Source of the DNA: Triatoma infestans
Taxonomy: Eukaryota > Arthropoda > Insecta > Hemiptera > Reduviidae
Direction: 5' to 3'
NCBI GenBank assembly: GCA_011037195.1
Contig: JAAEAF010002757.1
Coordinates: forward strand, 41,586-105,585
DNA length: 64,000 bases
Numbering within the stretch: position 1 is the first letter of the stretch; each line of letters starts with the position of its first letter. The notes under the pieces were generated by a model. It had not been told where the DNA came from, ran no database searches, and was given only the letters and a program-made list of their open reading frames with translations. The position numbers and the translations under genes were made by a program. Shown one piece after another: positions 45,281 to 57,153 of this stretch.

Positions 45281-45390
45281 TTAGTTTCTCTTATTCCTAG
45301 TAAGAGGAAGTATTTTAATCATGTCAAATTTTCGTTATCGAGTTTTCACCGGAAATATCCGTTTTCGCAAAAAAGTGGTTTTTAGAAAAT

Positions 45391-45449
<59 letters not shown>

Positions 45450-46260
45450 ATCTCTCTGTGGATGTGTGTATGTGAACAGCATAACTCAAAAACGAGGAAT
45501 TTTTGTCAAAATTCCTGAATCGGAAGTACCACTTTACTAGTTAGATTTTTTAATTTTTTGCGATTTTCTCAAAAATAGCTCCGACGATTTTCTTTTAACT
45601 CCATACATCAACCACACATACAAAGAGCTACAACTTTTATTTGAAACATTTCTCCGGGAAAATGCACTTAAGGGCACTTTTGGCGGAGGGGTGGGGTTAG
45701 GTTTCCACCTAAAGTGCTATTTCAGTTTATTAGACAATTTTGCCATCTAAATAATGTTAATTAGAATTGAATATGTTGTTGAAATTCCGAGTTTTGAAAA
45801 AATCGGATAACCGGAAATGCGTTTACTTTACCACTTTAATAAATGATTTATCCACTTTTTTCTGGGGATTTTCTCCAAAAATGGCTCCGTCGATGTTCTT
45901 TATTAAAAGCGTAGTGTAATTTATCAAATAGGACATCAAGATGTACAACTTTTATATAAAACATTTTTCTAGAAAAATTCATTACGGGCCTTTAGGGGGC
46001 GGGGTGGGGTTATGTTTTTCTCTAAAATTCTATCATAGTTGATTATACAATTCCATCATCCACATAAAATTAATTAAAAATAAATGGATGACCAAAATTC
46101 ACAGTTTCAAGGAAATTAATTAACCGGAAGTGCGCTTTTACTGAACGGTTTTTCAGTATTCGTCGTATTTGAATTAATTTGGTACACAAACTATAAAATT
46201 TGTCAATTATAATTTTGAGAACTGGAGTAAGAGAAAGTTCTGTGAGTGTTTCACACCAGT
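45281..46260 (+). repeat. Repeat R, plus copy 1
   Basis: A full-length unit. It opens with TTTCTCTTATTCCTAGTAAG and the CGAGTTTTCACCGGAAATAT block, has a CT microsatellite (45393-45456) where other copies have GT, then three subrepeats starting at CCGGAAGT and two G-rich tracts. It ends AACTGGAGTAAGAGAAAG plus TTTCACACCAG. Confidence 0.85.
45393..45456. repeat. CT microsatellite
   Basis: About 64 bp of TCTCTC with a few A interruptions, inside an R copy. Confidence 0.85.
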
Positions 46261-46393
46261 TTTCTTTTTTTTAAAGAATATCACGAATTACTACAAAAAT
46301 GAAAAAATCATTTAGTAAAGTCATATTTTCGGTTGTTGGTTGCTCAAATATTTTGTTTATACACACACAGTCCCCAATATTCATTAAAAACCT

Positions 46394-47391
46394 TTTTTTA
46401 CTTTCTCTTACTCGTAGTAAGAGGAAGTATTGTAATCAGGTAAAATTTTCGTTATCGAGTTTTCACCGGAAATATCCATTTTAAGGTTCCTCCAAAAAAG
46501 TGGTTTTTAGAAAATGGTCTGAGTGTGTATGTATGTATATGTGAACAGGATAGCTCAAAAACGAAAAGCCCTAGAAAGTTCAAACTTAATATTCCGTTTA
46601 GGTATCACCATGGGATCAGACAGTACGTTATGTGTCAAAATTCCTCAACCGGAAGTACCACTTTAAAAGGTTTTTTTTTTTCTTTTTTTTCTTTTTACTT
46701 TTTTGCGATTTTCTTGAAACTTGGTATATCAACTACACATACAAAGAGCTACAACTTTTTTTTGAAATATTTCTTCGGGAAAAATTCATTTAAGTTTACT
46801 TTTGCGGAGATTGATGAGGTTAAGTTTTTCTCTAAAGTGCTATTTCAGTTTATTAGACAATACTGTCATCTAAATAATGTTAATTACAATTAAATATGTT
46901 GTTGAAATTTCGAGATTGAAAAAAAAATCGGATGACCAAAGTGCGTTTACTTTAACACTTTACTAAATGATTTTTTTTTTTTTCACTTTTTCGCAATTTT
47001 CTCAAAAATGGCTCCTACGATTTTCCTGAAACTTCTTATATAAACTACACATACAAAAAGCTACAACTTTTATTTGAAACATTTCTTCTGATAATGTCAT
47101 TTCATTAGTGGGCTTTTGGGGGAGTGGTGGGGTTATGTTTTTTTCTAAAGTACTACCATAATTGATTATCCAATTCTTCCATCAAAACAAAATTAATTAG
47201 AAATAAATAGATGGCCAAAATTTCCGAGTTTCAAGAAAATTAGTAAACCGGAAGTGCGCTTTTACTGAACAGTATTTTTTCAGTTTTCGACGAATTTCAT
47301 TAAATTTGGTACTCTAACTATTATAAAATTTGTCAGTTATAATTTTGAGAACTGGAATAAGAGAAAGTTGTGTTGAGTGTTTTACACTAGA
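46394..47391 (+). repeat. Repeat R, plus copy 2
   Basis: A full-length unit. It and its left flank duplicate the arrangement of copy 1 directly to the left. Confidence 0.85.
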
Positions 47392-48242
47392 TTTTTTTCG
47401 TACTCAAAATAACCTCAAGTAATGTATTTTCGGTGAAAACACGAAATTTGATACGATTGCAATACTTCCGCTTTAATTCTAGGATTAAAGGAGAAAGTAA
47501 AAATTACTATAGGAAGCAAGTCTTCGTGTTTCTCGCGAGATTTTTTTCGTCACAAATACATGTATACATTTTCTTTGACGTGACAGCAAGGAAGTATAAA
47601 TAAATAATTTGTACCATAATAATGCTCATGTGTATAGTATTTTAAAGTTAATAAAAATCATCAACATTATACAATAAATATTCACGTTAACCTTTTTAAT
47701 CAACTATTTGAAGGGCTACTTAAAACAGTAAACACAAACACAGTAAAGAGCCTTCAAAAATTCCTTGGTCAAAAAAATATTTCACAAGTCCACCAGTTTT
47801 ATTGTGTTTGTCCAACCAAAGTTGAGTTTCTTTATTTGAATCAGTTTTTTTTTTAGTATATTCTCTTTGAAGGTCTGTTAGTGGCTTTTAATAACTATCC
47901 TTGATTCTACTGAATTATAATCAATACTGACGAAAATAAAAGAATAAATCGCGAATTTTTTTAGAAAATTAAAACAATATTGCTTTTAAATTGGTTTTCA
48001 AATTGTCAGGCCTTAAAATTATAATAAGATCGTCATAGCTCTCTCTCTCTGGCAATTGTCGTGTAAACATCTTATTATAATGTTGCTTCTTTTTTTTTTT
48101 ATTACCTAATTTAACCTTAATATAAACAATTAATAAACAAAAAAAAGAAGTTATTATCCACAATGATTTTTCAATTCATTGATATGGAAATACTAAGTAT
48201 AAAATAACAAATTTTTATGAAGTTGTTTCAAATAAAAATATT
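47392..48242. other. AT-rich spacer with an R tail fragment
   Basis: The first 110 bp (to about 47500) contain a short R-like end (GAAAACACGAAATTTGATACG and AAAGGAGAAAG). The rest has no recognised content. Confidence 0.4.
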
Positions 48243-49195
48243 CTGGTGTGAAACACTCACAAAACTTTCTCTTCCTCTAGTTCTCAAAATTATAATTGAC
48301 AAATTTCATAGTTTGTGACGAAATTTTATGAAATTCGTCGAAAACTGAAAAAAACAAAAGCGCACTTCCGGTTTGCTAATTTTCATGAAACTTTCATGAA
48401 ATTTTGGCTATCTATTTAGTTCTAATTAATTTGGTTTGGATGATAGGAATTGTATAATCTACTATGATACCACTTTAGATAAAAACATAACCCCACTCCT
48501 CCCCTAAAAGTGCCCTAAAATGAATTTTCCCAGAGAAATGTTTTAAATAAAAGTTGTAGATCTTTGTATGATTAGTTTATGTAGGAAGTTTTAAGAAAAT
48601 CGTCCGAGACATTTTTGAGAAAATCGCGAAAAAGTGAAAAAAATCATTTACTAAATGACTTCCGGTTATCAGATTTTTTTTTTTGAAACTCGGAATTTCA
48701 ACAACATTTTCAATTTTAATTAACATTATTTAGATGTTTTTAGATTAAAATCTAAACCTGCCCCTCCCCCATAACTGCCTTTAAATGAATTTTTCCAGAC
48801 AAATATTTCAAATAAAAGTTGTAGCTCTTTGTATGTGTAGTTCATATACCAAGTTTGAAGAAAATCGTCAGAGCCATTTTTGAGAAAAACGCAAAAAAGT
48901 AAAAAAAAAAAAAAACAAGTAAAGTGGTACTTCCGGTTGAGGAATTTTGACAGATAACGTATGGCAGATCCCATGGTGACCTCTAAACGGAATATCAAAT
49001 TTCAACTTTCTACGATTTTTCGTTTTTGAGCTAGCTGTTCACATACATACATACACACACACACACGGACACACACACACACACAGACCATTTGCTAAAA
49101 ACCACTTTTTTGGACTCAGGGGACCTCAAAACGGATATTTCCGGTGAAAATTTGACGCGATCACAATACTTCCTCTTATTAGGAGTAAGAGGAAA
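48243..49195 (-). repeat. Repeat R, minus copy 2
   Basis: Full-length in reverse: CTGGTGTGAAACACTCAC at the left, three CTTCCGG blocks, a CA-rich tract at 49045-49085, and CTCTTATTAGGAGTAAGAGG at the right. Confidence 0.85.
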
Positions 49196-50480
49196 TAAAA
49201 ACTGTTATTGCGGGTTATAACGCAAAAAACAAAAAAAATAAAATTAGAAATCTATAGAACTTGACCAAAATATTGGAAAAATACCAAAATTCTTTATTTC
49301 TTATTTTCAAGTATCTAAAACAAAGTTTATTTAATAATTTTATTATAAAGTTTAAATTTAGTATGTTTTTTTTTATTTATTTATTTACATCCATGCCCTT
49401 TGTAAAGATTTTATATGCGTTAAATATAGAATACTTCTATTGTAATGTGTTTACTTACTAAAAAGACTAATAGAGCTCTTTATATGTTTTACTTTTTTTA
49501 AAAGTGTATTGCATCATCAAAGAAATCAGGTGACACTCAGTTATTTTCATTGCCCTTATTGCATTTCTCATTTTCATCATATTTTTACGTATTATATTTA
49601 TTCATAATAGTTTAATGGTAATAGAACCGTACATTCCACTTAAATCAGAAGGGCTATTCTCAAAATAATGAATCTCATTTTTACTTTCTCTTACTTTTTT
49701 ACTTTTACTTAAGAGAAAGTATTACAATCGTGCTCAAATTTTTGAAATTGTGTTTTCACCGGAAATACATGATTTAATATCTCGAGATTTATCGAATGGT
49801 ACGTGTGTTTTGTGAGCACAATATCTCAAAAATGAGATATCCTAGAAAATTCAAACTTTATATAACGTTCAGTTTAACAGTATACAATAAATTTTTTTAA
49901 GTTTTTCAATTTTTCTTGAATAACGATTACAATGATTTTCTTTAAAGTTGGAATGCTAATTGCATAGATATAAACCGAGAAATCCAATGACAGCATGTCT
50001 GGACACGAAAACCAGGGATCTGCACGTTCTTACTGCAGTTAAGCTATTGAAGAAATAGATTTTTTTTTAAAAGTTCATACATACTTACTAAACATTTCTA
50101 AGGAATAGTTTAATTAATAATTCACTAGATAATCAGATATGTGCGTGCTGGTGGTTCTGCAAAATCAGATAATGTTTAAGGAAGTATGTTTTGATATTGA
50201 ACACAAGACTAAAGAGACTCTTAGTTGGTGACCTATTTTTATTTTTATCCAAACTAGTTTCCGCTATATCAAAAATAACTAAAATAATTTTTGAACGTTC
50301 AGTGATATTTACTAGTTTATTATACGATGTGTTTTACTATCATATCCTGAATTTTAAATGTGCATCTGATTGGCATCTGACCAGAGTATTTTAAATTTAA
50401 AAAAAAAACACATTATACTTCTTTTTAGAACGGTTTGTGAGAACATTGCACTGTTTAGTTTGTTACGATACAGGTGAATT
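49196..50480. other. AT-rich spacer with a diverged R fragment
   Basis: Contains an R-like 5' piece at about 49681-49935 (TTACTTTCTCTTAC and GTTTTCACCGGAAATAC blocks). No gene recognised. Confidence 0.45.
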
Positions 50481-51245
50481 TTTACCTTCTCTTACTCTCC
50501 ATACTCGTGTCAAATTTTCTATATCGAGTTTTCACCAGAAATATCCGCTGAGGTCCCTTGAGACCAAAAAAGTGGTTTTTAGCAAATGGTCCATGTCTGT
50601 GTGTATTTACGTATGTATATGAACAGCATAGCTCAAAAACGATAAACCTTTAGAAAGTTGAAACTTGATATTCCGTTTAGAGATCACCATGGGATCTGAC
50701 AGTACGTTATCTGTTAAAATTTCTCAACCGGAAGTACCACTTTACTAGGATTTTTTTTTTTTTTTTTTTTACTTTTTTTGCGTATTTCTCACAAATGGCT
50801 CCAACGATTTTCTTCAAACTTAGTACATAAACTACACATACAATGAGCTACAACTTTTATTTGAAACATTTCTCCAGAAAAATTCATTTAAGGGTACTTT
50901 TGGGCGAGAGGTGGGGTTACGGCTTTCTCTCAAGTGCTATTTCAGTTTAATAGACAATTCTGTCATCTAAATAATGTTAATTAGAATTGAATATGTTGAT
51001 GAAATTCCGAGTTTCAAAAAAAAAACGGATAACCGGAAGTGTGTTTGCTTTACCACTTTACTAAATGATTTTTTCACTTTTTCGCGATTTCCCCCAAAAA
51101 ATTTCTCCGATGATTTTTCACTTCTTATATATATAATAAGCTACACACGCGCTTATACTGAACAGTTTTTTCAGTTTTTCATTAAATTTGTTACACTAAT
51201 TATAAAATTTGTCAATTACATTATTGAGAACTGGAAACAAGATGT
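50481..51245 (+). repeat. Repeat R, plus copy 3 (internal deletion)
   Basis: Starts TTTACCTTCTCTTACTC. The two first subrepeats are present, but the third is shortened near 51110-51150 and the usual GAGTAAGAGAAAG end is altered to 'ggaaacaagatg'. Confidence 0.75.
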
Positions 51246-51469
51246 TGGAGCACAAATATTGGAGCAAGATGAAAACAGTGATAGATATTTAAATATTAAA
51301 TAATGGGGAACACACATTGTGCAAATTATTTTGTAAGTATTATAATATGAACGGAAGTATGTTATGAAGATTGCATTACAAGTTAGCAAGCTTGAAATTA
51401 GCTGAATGTACGCGAGTTTCTAAAAAAGTTGTCAAAGTATATTGCACATTATTATTGTATTATTTCAAA

Positions 51470-51660
51470 TTGTAGAAGTTGTTGGCCGTTAGAAATGTGA
51501 TCTGATGTATCTCTTAGTTGGCTGATCGGCCGGGAGGTATCATAAGAAAAACACTAAAAAAATTTTTTAAATTGTTTTTTATTAATGGCCCGACGTTTCG
51601 ACAAACATTGTTTGTCTTCTTCAGGGGCTATCTTGTAAATACAGAATTTGTATGCTCTAT
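51470..51660 (-). repeat. Family C hammerhead-type repeat, single copy (C1)
   Basis: Minus-strand unit with a core at 51588-51628 and outer part 'gatcagccaactaagagat' and 'aacggccaacaact', matching the outer arms of the palindrome at 51910-52275. Confidence 0.7.
51588..51628 (-). ncRNA. Hammerhead-like motif, family C copy 1
   Basis: Stem I GCCC/GGGC (4 bp), CTGAAGA, an extra A, a 7-bp stem II GACAAAC/GTTTGTC with loop AAT, GAAA, and the self-complementary ACGT plus C at the cleavage site. With 30651 this is the best-formed motif. The stems share almost no sequence with family A. Confidence 0.6.
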
Positions 51661-52033
51661 TACTTGCTACATGTTCAATAATTGCATACAATTATTGCCG
51701 GTTGAAGTGTTGACACATTTCCTTTTACCTTTTCCCACAGTATGGAGATGGCGGCTAACGTGTCTTTAGATGCTGCCGGTTCTGCAGCAAGTGCACGAGT
51801 ACATTTGGTTGGATTCAACTCGACAGATGCCCGTAAAGTCTCATCAGTGTCATATGATGGCTGCATTGAACCTGTCTTTCTTTCGAAGATCATATACAGC
51901 TAATAAATTTGTACAAATTGTTGAATTGTTGGCCGTTAGAATTTGATCTGATGTATATGATTGTTGGCTGATCCGACCATGCAGTTTTCAGGTTAAAAAA
52001 CACTAAATATTTTTAAGTGTTTTATTCTTAAAA

Positions 52034-52074
52034 ATCCGACGTTTCGGCAAACATTGTTTGCCATCTTCAGTGGC
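52034..52074 (-). ncRNA. Hammerhead-like motif, C2 left arm
   Basis: CTGAAGA, an extra T, 7-bp stem II GGCAAAC/GTTTGCC, GAAACGTC. Stem I is weakened (GCCA with GGAT). Confidence 0.5.
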
Positions 52075-52142
52075 TCTCCTAAAATATGAGAAGTATGAAA
52101 AACTTATTACAACATTTTTCATACTTCTCATATTTTAAGAGA

Positions 52143-52183
52143 GCCCCTGAAAATGGCAAACAATGTTTGCCGAAACGTCGGAT
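52143..52183 (+). ncRNA. Hammerhead-like motif, C2 right arm
   Basis: As in the left arm, but the core reads CTGAAAA (conserved G changed to A), which should abolish activity. Stem I keeps CC/GG. Confidence 0.4.
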
Positions 52184-52275
52184 TTTGAATAAAAAAAAAC
52201 TCTTAAAAATATTTTTTTTTTTTACCTTGGAAACTGCATGGTCGATCAGCTCTGCCAATAATCATATACATCAGA

Positions 52276-53930
52276 TTAAATTTTTCATAACTACGCCGGG
52301 CATATGCTGATCAAGGACATCTTTCTTTTGGATTGATCACGCGTAGCTTTTTAGAAGTGATATAAAATTACGTAAGACCCAGTCATGGTTTTTTTAAAAA
52401 AGCTCATTCTTGAACTGAATATTTGAAGAGGATTTAATACTCTACAGTATAGCACTACAGAGTAGCTTTAGTAGTATAACACTGTCCAGACTCTAAATAC
52501 TAGTATATATCGTGTTTGTAAACATTAAACGTTTGTGTGGGTAGATTTTATAGTCCATAAAACGGTATTTCGTTGGAAATTTTTATTTTTATTTTTTTAC
52601 TCATCCTATTAATATTCTTTAATCATGCAGTGTTCATTAAACATAAATTGTTGGACTTGAATTACGCATAGATAAGTGTCATTTATACTTTTTTACGTAA
52701 ATTTGACTTGTTAAACAGGGCCCTCTGTCTCAATAACTTAGTAAAGCTAGTACTTCTGGAAAGTTTCATGAACCATTTTTGAGAAATTCCCCCCAAAAAA
52801 TTAAGTTAAATTACCGGAAATACATATTTGAAGTCCCCTGAATACGAAAAAATGCGTGGATGAGTGACAGAGAGAGAGTGATAGAACAAAATTAACTCAA
52901 AAAAAAAAAATATCGTAGGTAGCTCATATTTGAAAAATACTACCACCATATCTATCACGAAGGTTTCGGTCAACATTCATCAAACGACTTCAACGATTTT
53001 CTTTAAATATCGTATATTATCTTAGCTTAGATTTTTATTTGAAACATTTTTCCAGAAAAATTTATTTTTGGGTGGGTGGGTGGGGGGGTTTTTGGGCAAG
53101 AGATATATTTAGCTTTTAGTCTAAACTCCCACTTTAGTACAATTTATATTTCTACTGCCACTGCATATATAATATTAAGATACATTAGAAGTGTAATAGC
53201 AGAGATAAAATGACAGGACCACTCTCTCTCGGACTGGAGTTGGAGAAAACACGTAAATACAACGACAGGAAACAGATAGGAGTACAGTTCATACTACTGA
53301 GGTCACTCGCCAGTCACTCTACGTGTCATTACCCTTTTCCACTCTACCATAATCTATCATTTCAAGCGTAAAGGCAGTCAGTGTCACGTATTATTATTAT
53401 TATTATTATTATTATACGGTGTTAACCATATTCTGTTAATTCATTTAAACCGCATCATTTCTCTCCTTCAACAACCCCATTATAAATCGGTCAACCGGAA
53501 GTTTGACTTTACAGAATCAGTTTTTGAGCTTTCTCTGAAATTTTATCGAAAACAGCTAGTAGAACGTATTTGTTTAAATTTGGTAACTACACCGATGATA
53601 AACGTATCTCTTTTATTTTAAACAACTTTTTGGAAGAAACTTGATTTTAGGGTTGTCCTTGAGCTTCTCTCTGTTAGGTTGAAATTTAAACTGTTGCTAC
53701 AATAGTTTTGTTAATTGAGACAGAGGGTTCTGTCACATCTCTGGTTGTATTCACTCAGCTATTATATATGGTAACCTTGTCCACTATTTTCCCTTATTTT
53801 AATATAGCAAGCCACCATCTAAACATTTGTAAACATAGTAATTTTAAATAAAATTTGTCCATTAAATTGTATTAATTTCGGTTAGAGAAAATCGTTCAAG
53901 TGTATTCCGCTTGATTTTGTTTACTTTCTC
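52276..53930. other. Spacer with diverged R fragments
   Basis: Weak R-like patches at about 52735-52830, 53035-53110 (with a GTGGGTGGGTGGGGGG tract) and 53480-53700, plus an ATT microsatellite at 53389-53415. No gene recognised. Confidence 0.4.
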
Positions 53931-54716
53931 TCACTCCTAGTGAGAGGAAGTATTATAATCGGGTCAAATTTTCGATATCGAGTTTTTACCGGAAATATCC
54001 GTTTTGAGGTCCCCTGAGTCTAAAACAGTGGTTTTTAGCGAATGGCCTCTCTCTCTTTGTTTTATCAACTACTCATACAAAGAGTTACAACTTTTATTTG
54101 AAACATTTCTCTGGTAAAATTCATTTAATGGGCAGTTATCGGGGAGGGGTAGGGTTAGGATTTTCATTTAAAGTGCAATTTCAGTTTATTAGACAATTCT
54201 CTCATTTAAATAATGTTAATTAGAATAGAATATGTTGTTGAAATTCTGAGTTTCAAAAAAATCGGATAACCGGAAGTGTTTTTACTTTACCATTTTTAAT
54301 AAATGATTTTTTCACTATTTCGCGATTTTCTCAAAAATAGCTCCGACTATTTTTTTCAATGTTCTTATATAAACTACACAAACAAAGATCTACAAGTTTT
54401 ATTTAAAACATTTCTCTGGGAAAATTCATTTCAGAACACTTTTAGTGGAGGGGTGGGGTTATTTTTTTTTTCTCTAAAGTGCTATCCTAGTTGATTATAC
54501 AATTCTATTATTCAAAGAAAATTAATATGAAATAAATATATGGCCAAAATTCCGAGTTTCAACAAAATTAGTAAACCGGAAGGGCGCTTTTACTGAACAG
54601 TTTTTTTTTCAGTTTTCGTCGAATTTCATTAAATTTGGCACACAAACTATACAATTTATCAGTAATAATTTTGAGAACTGGAGTAAGAGAAAGTTGTGTG
54701 GGTGTTTCACACCAGA
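53931..54716 (+). repeat. Repeat R, plus copy 4
   Basis: Lacks part of the first subrepeat (deleted after GAATGGCCTCTCTCTC). It ends TTTCACACCAGATTTT directly against the start of the next copy. Confidence 0.85.
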
Positions 54717-55693
54717 TTTTTACTTTCTCTTACTCCTAGTAAGAGGAAGTATTGTAATCGTGTCAAATTTTCGATATCGAGTTTTCACCGGAAATATCCG
54801 TTTTGAGGTCCCCTGAGTCCAAAAAAGTGGTTTTTAGCGAATGGTCTGTATGTGTGTGTGTGTATGTATGTGAACAGCATAGCTCAAAAACGAAAAATCG
54901 TAGAAAGTTCAAACTTGATATTACGTTTAGGTATCACCATGGGATCTGACGGTGCGTTATGTGTCAATATTCCTCAACCGGAAGTACCACTTTACGAGTT
55001 GTTTTTTTTACGTTTTTGCAATTTTCTCAAAAATGGCTCCGAAGATTTTCTTTAAACTTGCTATATCAACTACACATACAATGAGCTACAACTTTTATTT
55101 GAAACATTTCTCCAGGAAAATTCATTTAAGGGCACTTCTGGGGGAGGGGTGGGGGTTAGGTTTTCATCTTAACTGCTGTTTCAGTATATTAGACAATTCT
55201 GTCATCTAAATAATGTTAATTAGAATTAAATATGTTGTTGAAATTCCGAGTTTGAAAAAAAATAGATAACCGGAAGTGCGTTTTTACTGAAATATAATTT
55301 TCAGTTTTCTGGTATTTTCTCGAAAATGGCTCCAACGATTTTCTTTAAACCAGCGTTTGTTAACTATACATATAAAGAGCTACAACTTTTATTTGAAACT
55401 TTTCCCCTGATAAATTCATTTAAGGGGACTTTTGGGGGAGGGGGGTTATGTTTTTCTTTAAAATGCTATCACAGTTGATTATACAATTCTGCATCCAAAT
55501 TGAAATAACTAGAAATTAATATATGACCCAAATTCCGAGTTTCAAGGAAATTAGTAAACCGGACAGTTTTACTGGACAGTGTTTTCACTTTTCGACGAAT
55601 TTCATTAAATTTGGTACACTAACTATAAAATTTGTCAATTATAATTTTGAGTACTGGAGTAAGAGAAAGTTGTGTGAGTGTTTCACACCAGAT
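54717..55693 (+). repeat. Repeat R, plus copy 5 (best reference copy)
   Basis: A complete unit of about 977 bp. The 5' terminus ACTTTCTCTTACTCCTAG is the inverted match of the 3' terminus CTGGAGTAAGAGAAAGT. Internal subrepeats start at CCGG positions 54978, 55270 and 55559, so the period is about 290 bp. The 3' end carries a GTGTGA/TCACAC hairpin. No convincing ORF; it is probably a non-autonomous element. Confidence 0.88.
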
Positions 55694-55935
55694 TTTTTTA
55701 TATATGTACATATAAAACGCTATTGTTACGTTCTATTTGGGTGGGTATAATTAGCATTGCCTTGTTGCCGACCTTTGCATTCTAATCGTACCTATTTACT
55801 AACTATAGTTTCCATTTTTCCGCATGATCTAATTCACCCACCCATTCTGGTAATGAACATCGGAACATTATCTTTGTGCTATGTAAAGGATCTAAGGAAC
55901 TAATTAAATATTAAAAAAAAAAAAAAATTAGTATA

Positions 55936-56610
55936 TTACTTTCTAATAGTAATCGTGTCAAATTTTCGATATCGAGTTTTCACCGGAAATATCCGTTTTG
56001 AGGTCCCCTGAGTCCAAAAAAGTAGTTTTTAGAAAATGGTGTGTGTGTGTGTGTATGTGAACAGCATAACTCAAAAACGAGAAAAACTGTAGAGACAGTT
56101 CAAACTTGATATTTCGTTTAGGTATCACCATGGAATACGATAGTAGGTTATCTGTCAGAATTCCTCAACCGGAAGTATCACTTTAATAGTTAATTTTTTT
56201 ACTTTTTTGCGATTTTCTCAAATATCGCTCCAACGATTTTCTTTAAACTTGTTTTATCAACTACACATTTTATTTGAAACATTTCTCCGGGAAAATTCAT
56301 TTAAGGGCTCTTTTGGGGGGAAGGGTGGGTTACGGTTTCTTCTAAAGTGCTATTTCAGTTTATTACACAATTCTGTCATCTATATAATATTAATTACAAT
56401 TAAATATGTTGTTGAAATTCTGTGAGTTTGAAAAAAATCGAATAACTAGAAGTGCGTTTTTACTAGGAAGTATTTTTTTAATTTTTGCGATTTTCTCCGA
56501 TAAAAACACTGACAAATTTTATTAAATTTGATCTACTAACTATAAAATTTGTCAATCACAATTTTGGAAATTTGGAGTCAGATAAAATTGTGTGAGTGTA
56601 TCACACCAGA
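55936..56610 (+). repeat. Repeat R, plus copy 6 (shortened)
   Basis: Both ends are present (TTACTTTCTAATAG and GTGTATCACACCAGA), but the second and third subrepeats are fused by a deletion near 56490. Confidence 0.8.
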
Positions 56611-56976
56611 TTTTTTTTTTTTCAAACAAATTAATCTTAAAAATTCAGGTTACAAAATTATAGTTAGTTGGTCTTCTACATTTTGAACCTTATCACAAAC
56701 GAAGTTAACGGTTAATAACGGTTTATTATTGTGTAAATTTATACCTAAATCGCATAATATATAAATTAAAAAAAGTCATTTATTTATTAGCTATAAAAAC
56801 TAGTTTACATTCGGAGATGAATCATCAATTTCAATATTGTAAACATTTATTGGTATATAAATTGTATATATTATAAGTACATTTTTATTTAAGAATAAGT
56901 TACATTGAGTTATCACCGGAAGGGGAAAAAATGAATCAATTTTCCTTGACAGGAAAATAATATTTTCAGTGATTGG

Positions 56977-57009
<33 letters not shown>

Positions 57010-57059
57010 TTCTCTCTCTGAGGAAGATTCTTCTCGACCGTACTTATATGTAGAAAAAG
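56611..57059. other. AT-rich spacer with CT microsatellite
   Basis: A TC tract at 56977-57000 followed by CACACACA. No gene. Confidence 0.4.
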
Positions 57060-57145
57060 GATTGTGAGATTTGGTCTTTTTTAAAAAATAAGAAAACTTA
57101 AATTCTTGCCAACGTTTCGACAAATATATTCTCTTTTTAAGGCAT
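57060..57145 (-). repeat. Family D repeat, left inverted copy
   Basis: Inverted counterpart of about 58590-58690: GTGAGATTTGGTCTTTTTT, a 'gaaaacttaaattcttgcca' stretch, and a decayed hammerhead core (GAAACGTTGGC kept; CTGANGA decayed to TTAAAAA). The stem I bases GCC/GGC still pair. Confidence 0.6.
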
Positions 57146-57153
57146 AAAAAAAT

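Larger units (their letters stand above)
51910..52275. repeat. Palindromic dimer, family C (C2)
   Basis: Arms of about 180 bp meet at about 52108 (TATGAGAAGTATGAAAAA and its complement). Each arm has a hammerhead-like core and an outer ATACATCAGAT-type end. The outer parts of the arms differ by several indels. Confidence 0.8.

Noticed and set aside
51675..51893. Minus-strand 72-codon frame with fairly protein-like wording
   Set aside because: It lies between the C1 and C2 repeats, has no recognised domain and no supporting splice sites. Too little to call a gene.
54717..55693. Repeat R as a Helitron
   Set aside because: It has a 3' hairpin, but lacks the expected TC start and CTRR end, and it has inverted termini instead.
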